This document shows, one piece after another, positions 6,544 through 7,250 of a DNA stretch of 7,250 nucleotides. Under the pieces are notes generated by a model that was given only the letters and a program-made list of their open reading frames with translations, had not been told where the DNA came from and did not search any database. This DNA comes from Chloroflexota bacterium (lineage in GTDB: Bacteria; Chloroflexota; Limnocylindria; Limnocylindrales; CSP1-4): NCBI GenBank assembly GCA_013695255.1, contig JACDAV010000077.1, positions 1 to 7,250 of the forward strand, given 5' to 3'. Positions within the stretch are counted from its first letter, which is position 1, and every line of letters begins with the position of its first letter. The translations under genes and the position numbers were made by a program.

Positions 6544-6774
6544 CTAGAGCGCGTGGCCGGTCGCGATCTCGAACGTCCGCAGATCGGCGGCGACGGAGTC
6601 GAGCGGACTCGCGACCCGTAAAGTCTGCCCGTCGTGGAGCCCGAGGAGGGCGGCCTGGAGGCGAACGAGCAGGCCAGAATCGAAGTCCGCCCGTGGATCC
6701 TCGAGGATCGCGTGGGCCGGCAGCGGCCGACCGCCACCATATCCCGGAGCAGCCATCGATGAGACCACGGCCAC
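6544..6774 (-). CDS. Small TusA-like (SirA/YedF-type) protein, possibly cut short by an amber codon
   Basis: 76 residues from the GTG at 6774, or 70 from the ATG at 6756; neither start has a clear Shine-Dalgarno. The pattern after residue 24 fits TusA-like proteins: first strand, then the DSGLLVRLQAALLGL helix (32-46), GQTLRVAS strand (49-56), VAADLRTF (61-68) and TGHAL (72-76), which corresponds to the family's conserved 'TGHxL' turn. The family's CPxP cysteine, which carries persulfide in true sulfur carriers, is absent (DFDSGLL in its place), so sulfur transfer by that route is not expected. TusA-like proteins normally end with one more strand after TGHxL; here a TAG at 6546-6544 comes first, but the same frame goes on for 14 more codons to a second TAG (6501-6499) with a family-like ending (PGWRFH). 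It could be a short natural variant, a fresh pseudogene or a base error. It lies 130 bases upstream of the DoxX gene on the same strand. Confidence 0.5.
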   Translation of the reverse strand: MAVVSSMAAPGYGGGRPLPAHAILEDPRADFDSGLLVRLQAALLGLHDGQTLRVASPLDSVAADLRTFEIATGHAL

Positions 6775-6923
6775 ACCCTATGGCCCGCCCGTGACGAAGC
6801 TGTGACGGCGTGCGCGTCGCGGAATCCAGAGAGCTCGTCTGGACGCCGCTCACGCAGTGAGAGGTACAGCTCGATCGCGGGAGCCCAGCCGTGAATCGGA
6901 GCGAGGCGTCAAGGAGGAGGCCC
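6775..6923. promoter_or_regulatory. Divergent intergenic region with direct repeat and palindrome
   Basis: This separates the minus-strand TusA-like/DoxX operon from the plus-strand nitroreductase gene, so promoters for both are expected here. GTGACG occurs at 6791-6796 and 6802-6807, an 11-bp period (one helical turn) typical of OmpR/PhoB-type response-regulator sites. CTCAC-GCA-GTGAG at 6849-6861 is a perfect 5-bp inverted repeat. I could not identify a convincing -35/-10 pair on either strand, and no gene. Confidence 0.4.
6911..6917 (+). promoter_or_regulatory. Ribosome-binding site of the nitroreductase gene
   Basis: AAGGAGG followed by six bases and the ATG at 6924. The strong match decides the start of this window-truncated gene. 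Confidence 0.75.
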
Positions 6924-7250
6924 ATGGCAGCATCGAGCCGGCAATTCCCCGAGCCACGACTGATCCCCCACCGCCCACGGCGCCGTCCGGAGGCCGACGT
7001 GCTCGAGCGAGGGCGAAGCTTCTTCGGTGAGATGGACGAGAGGCGCAGCGTTCGAATGTTCTCGTCCGATCCGGTCCCGCGGGAGGCGATCGAGCTCGCG
7101 ATCATGACGGCCTCGACTGCGCCCTCGGGCGCCCATCAACAACCCTGGACGTTCGTGGCGATCGGGGATCCTGGGCTGAAGCACCAGATCCGGATCGCGG
7201 TGGAGGAGGAAGAGCGCCGGAGCTACGAAGGCGGCCGGATGCCGGCCGAG
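6924..7250 (+). CDS. Nitroreductase superfamily, iodotyrosine deiodinase-like, 3'-partial
   Basis: 109 codons are present before the window ends. After a basic N-terminal stretch of about 32 residues, FFGEMDERRSVRMFS (33-47) is the FMN-phosphate-binding start of the nitroreductase fold, PVPREAIE (50-55 region) follows, and STAPSGAHQQPWTF (64-77) is the second flavin-binding segment. EEEERRSYEGGRMP (94-107) matches the active-site lid of iodotyrosine deiodinase-type enzymes, where a Glu and a Tyr four residues later (here E97 and Y101) grip the zwitterion of a halotyrosine; the third residue, a lysine, would lie beyond the window. Bacterial members reductively dehalogenate halotyrosines or related phenols in tests on a few homologues, but the natural substrate here is unknown. 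It is transcribed away from the DoxX operon. The start is set by the strong ribosome-binding site. Confidence 0.9.
   Translation, partial: MAASSRQFPEPRLIPHRPRRRPEADVLERGRSFFGEMDERRSVRMFSSDPVPREAIELAIMTASTAPSGAHQQPWTFVAIGDPGLKHQIRIAVEEEERRSYEGGRMPAE

Noticed and set aside
5853..6776. Longer DoxX frame of 307 codons
   Set aside because: The first 121 codons are arginine/serine-rich without family features and overlap the TusA-like frame; AAGGAGG precedes the ATG at 6413.
5901..6794. Plus-strand open frame of 297 codons
   Set aside because: Antisense to DoxX and the TusA-like gene; low-complexity Arg/Gly-rich product with no motif.
6410..7105. Minus-strand open frame of 231 codons
   Set aside because: Runs over the well-supported nitroreductase start and the divergent promoter region; Arg/Ser-rich shadow.

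Overview
This is a high-GC bacterial window with Shine-Dalgarno-led genes, GTG as well as ATG starts, and start/stop overlaps. The gene content suggests a Chloroflexota or Actinomycetota chromosome (inference from composition and families, not a phylogenetic result). No RNA gene, CRISPR array, insertion sequence or phage gene was seen.

Layout. Bases 1-1053 (+) hold a Fic-domain protein whose reading frame is still open at the left window edge, so it is probably 5'-truncated. Bases 1054-1616 have no intact gene. They contain two adjacent imperfect hairpins and, at about 1301-1525 (+), a remnant of the C-terminal end of a glycogen-debranching-type (amylo-alpha-1,6-glucosidase-like) enzyme.

From about 6774 down to 1617 everything real is on the minus strand. 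In transcription order it is: a small TusA-like protein (6774-6544) with an apparent in-frame amber codon near its C terminus; a DoxX-family membrane protein (6413-5853); an extended-SDR nucleotide-sugar epimerase/dehydratase-like protein (5856-4798); a DUF2079 multi-spanning membrane protein (4801-3191); a two-domain protein fusing a GT2 polyprenyl-phosphate-sugar-synthase-like domain to a DUF2064 (TIGR04282-type) domain (3194-1719); and a 30-codon hydrophobic small ORF (1709-1617) with a strong ribosome-binding site. Three successive junctions are 4-base overlaps (ATGA, ATGA, GTGA), so doxX, epimerase, DUF2079 and GT2-DUF2064 are almost certainly one operon. A simple reading is that the epimerase supplies an NDP-sugar, the GT2 domain loads a sugar on a polyprenyl-phosphate carrier, and the DUF2079 protein (fold and topology reminiscent of GT-C enzymes) uses the lipid-linked sugar outside the membrane. 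The roles of DoxX, DUF2064 and the small ORF in this are unknown.

Bases 6775-6923 form a divergent intergenic region with an 11-bp-spaced direct repeat and a small palindrome. From 6924 to the right edge (+) is the start of a nitroreductase-superfamily gene resembling iodotyrosine deiodinase, cut by the window end.

The points most worth following up are the small ORF coupled to the glycosyltransferase, the GT2-DUF2064 fusion inside the overlapping operon, the interrupted cysteine-less TusA-like gene, and the debranching-enzyme remnant.
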